6,478 bases of DNA. Origin: Clostridia bacterium. GTDB lineage: Bacteria; Bacillota; Clostridia; Oscillospirales; Ruminococcaceae. The notes beneath the pieces are model-generated. The model did no database searches and had not been told where the DNA came from. It was given only the letters and a program-made list of their open reading frames with translations. Position numbers and translations under genes: made by a program. How positions within the stretch are numbered: the first letter of the stretch is position 1; every line of letters starts with the position of its first letter. Positions 5,212 through 6,478 of the stretch are shown in pieces. Where the stretch lies: the NCBI GenBank assembly GCA_021152595.1, contig JAGKVC010000173.1:1-6478 (forward strand). Reading direction: 5' to 3'.

Positions 5212-6478
5212 AAGCCTGTCTGCTTCTTTCTTCAGGGCTTTACGTTCCGCACTCTGCTGTGCGTAATCTGTTCGGGCTTTTTCAAGCTCCGTTTTCAGTT
5301 TGCTGAGTTTAGGTATATGACCGTCTGGAAATAGCTCTATCAGCTTCTTGTAAGCCTTGTGGTACTCGTCAAGTTCATAGCAAAAATCGCTCTTGTACTT
5401 GGTTTTCGCCTTGCCCTCCAGAGAGGTATATTTCTTGTGATATTCCACAAATTCATGATACTTCTCGATAGCCGGAATTTGCTCCTCCAATTCATGAATA
5501 CGACGGCTCATGGTCATTTGCGGAATTGACATAACGGTGAACTTCGCAAGAGCCTTATGAGCTGCACTTTCCAATTCTTCGAGGGTGGAGTTGCTTGCGT
5601 TCATCTCGTTGAGTGCCTTGCTTGCCGCCTTCATATTCTCACGGTCTGCCCAGTTCTGTAAGCCCTGAGACTGCTGAAATTTCTCGGCTGTGGTGCGAAT
5701 AATTCTCGCTGTTGGACGGTGCGACATTTGGTACTTGTAGCTCTCGATACGCTTTCTGATCTGCTGGCTCTCGTAGAAGTAACCCAGCGTTTTGGCTCTC
5801 GTCATCTTCGCCCTCGGATTGCACTCCTTCTGCTCGGCAAGCATAAATTTCAGGTCGATCTTGTGGTCGGGATTGTAATCAACAAGTATGCCGAAATCGG
5901 CGCACTTCGCAAGGAAATCCTCAAAGTCCTCACTGACCTTGATAACCTCGTCAATGGCTCTTTTAAGCTGTTCTTTCCATGAAAGATTCTGCTTGTCAAG
6001 CTCCCATTCCCAATGGCTCTTGCCCTTTGAGAGATGCGGATTTTCGATGATAGAAAGTCCGTGCTTTCTGCAAAGTTCGTCCGAAATGGTGCGGAGTTTG
6101 CTCCACGCTCGGTCGGGTATCTTACCCTGATTATGCTCGGTTTCAAAGGTCTTGCCCGTGTAGAAGTTTACATTGTTCACGATGATGTGATTATGCACAT
6201 GGGAGTGGTCTACATGAACGGCTAAAACATACTGATACTCGTCATTAAAAAGAGCCTTGCAAAGCTCCTGTCCGATAAGCAAAGCACGTTCGGGAGTGAC
6301 CTCGCCGGGGGCGAATGATTGTATTATGTGCTGGCATTCACTTCGGCTTCGTCCTGTGCCGACTGTCTGCCTGATGTTCCTAAACTGTTCTGATGCTCCA
6401 CATGGAGTAGATACGCACAAGTTGCTAACAACATATTTGCCGTCTGCGGTTTTGTCTGGGTTGCAGATATAAGCAATT
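4825..6478 (-). CDS. Relaxase/mobilization nuclease, N-terminus beyond the window and C-terminus chimeric
   Basis: The frame is open from the right edge, so any start in the window, such as TTG 6420, is internal. Upstream residues AYICNPDKTADGKYVVSN are the normal family N-terminal region. The relaxase core includes HIIQSFAPGEVTPE and the metal-binding histidine motif AVHVDHSHVHNHIIVNN (about residues 67-83 counted from 6420). It continues with RTISDELCRKHGLSIIENP and WKEQLKRAIDEVIK. A charged coiled-coil-like tail (about 320-418) follows. Such enzymes nick oriT and stay covalently bound to the strand during conjugative mobilization. The catalytic Tyr, normally near the N-terminus, is outside the window. 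Relaxase-like sequence ends near 5167. The last ~114 codons to the stop at 4825 are read antisense through the CHAP gene and are Arg/His-rich, unlike any relaxase tail. Confidence 0.85.
   Translation of the reverse strand, partial: IAYICNPDKTADGKYVVSNLCVSTPCGASEQFRNIRQTVGTGRSRSECQHIIQSFAPGEVTPERALLIGQELCKALFNDEYQYVLAVHVDHSHVHNHIIVNNVNFYTGKTFETEHNQGKIPDRAWSKLRTISDELCRKHGLSIIENPHLSKGKSHWEWELDKQNLSWKEQLKRAIDEVIKVSEDFEDFLAKCADFGILVDYNPDHKIDLKFMLAEQKECNPRAKMTRAKTLGYFYESQQIRKRIESYKYQMSHRPTARIIRTTAEKFQQSQGLQNWADRENMKAASKALNEMNASNSTLEELESAAHKALAKFTVMSIPQMTMSRRIHELEEQIPAIEKYHEFVEYHKKYTSLEGKAKTKYKSDFCYELDEYHKAYKKLIELFPDGHIPKLSKLKTELEKARTDYAQQSAERKALKKEADRLSRLAQQKRDSQRTLEIRAHGRLIRGNKGRTDVTGHSGRWMIMHRNIHHAAVIRFRNGDCSAADAHHDTDMSVAAGNALISVPDDDITGLGPRCHAEKTVRQCEICIFKCVRNEVRCFTARQIFNIKFN
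5155..5169. other. Junction between CHAP-gene DNA and relaxase-element DNA
   Basis: Left of here the plus strand reads as CHAP protein (CYIRPSFVSSNQPAVS). Right of here the minus strand reads as relaxase coiled-coil tail (SQRTLE). Neither gene has a natural end. The exact breakpoint is uncertain by roughly ten bases. No tRNA, target duplication or terminal inverted repeat is visible around it. Confidence 0.6.

Noticed and set aside
1..6478. CRISPR array, tRNA or rRNA genes, or an oriT next to the relaxase
   Set aside because: I saw no spaced direct repeats, no cloverleaf and no rRNA sequence. The relaxase 5' side, where an oriT would be expected, lies outside the window.

Overview
The window looks like accessory DNA from a gut Firmicute of the Clostridia (Ruminococcus-like, Oscillospiraceae). 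The basis is the transposase and relaxase types, the AGGAGG-type ribosome sites, the sigma-A promoter and the moderate GC content. This placement is inferred; no rRNA or housekeeping marker is present.

Left flank (1-560) is a graveyard. It holds the tail of a broken IS1182-type transposase (1-153). Next comes a minus-strand remnant of a secreted N-acetylmuramoyl-L-alanine amidase (220-405), which keeps its membrane anchor and the first zinc-ligand motif and then stops just before a strong terminator (171-200). A second strong hairpin terminator lies at 530-557.

Centre (609-4215, minus strand) is the only intact unit and the most interesting one. It is a two-gene operon behind a near-consensus promoter (TTGAAA, 17 bp, TGC-TATAAT). 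The first gene encodes a ~738-residue TPR-containing protein of unknown function. The second, whose ribosome site sits in the 15-bp gap, encodes a 429-residue DUF1704/MATCAP-family zinc metallopeptidase with an HExxxH motif and a downstream DEGIA glutamate. A repeat-protein sensor or adaptor paired with a peptidase, beside mobile-element debris, fits a candidate regulated-proteolysis or defence module. That role is inference; nothing in the sequence proves it.

Right part (4216-6478) holds a divergent plus-strand gene for a secreted CHAP-domain peptidoglycan hydrolase. It has a long, hairpin-rich leader (4386-4535), a one-base frameshift inside the signal peptide, and a 3' end lost at a junction near 5155-5169. 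Beyond the junction lies a minus-strand MOB-type relaxase that runs off the right edge without its first residues. The relaxase frame stays open across the junction into antisense CHAP sequence, so its last ~114 codons are not relaxase-like. The junction therefore damages both genes and probably marks the edge of an integrated or rearranged mobilizable element, or an assembly join.
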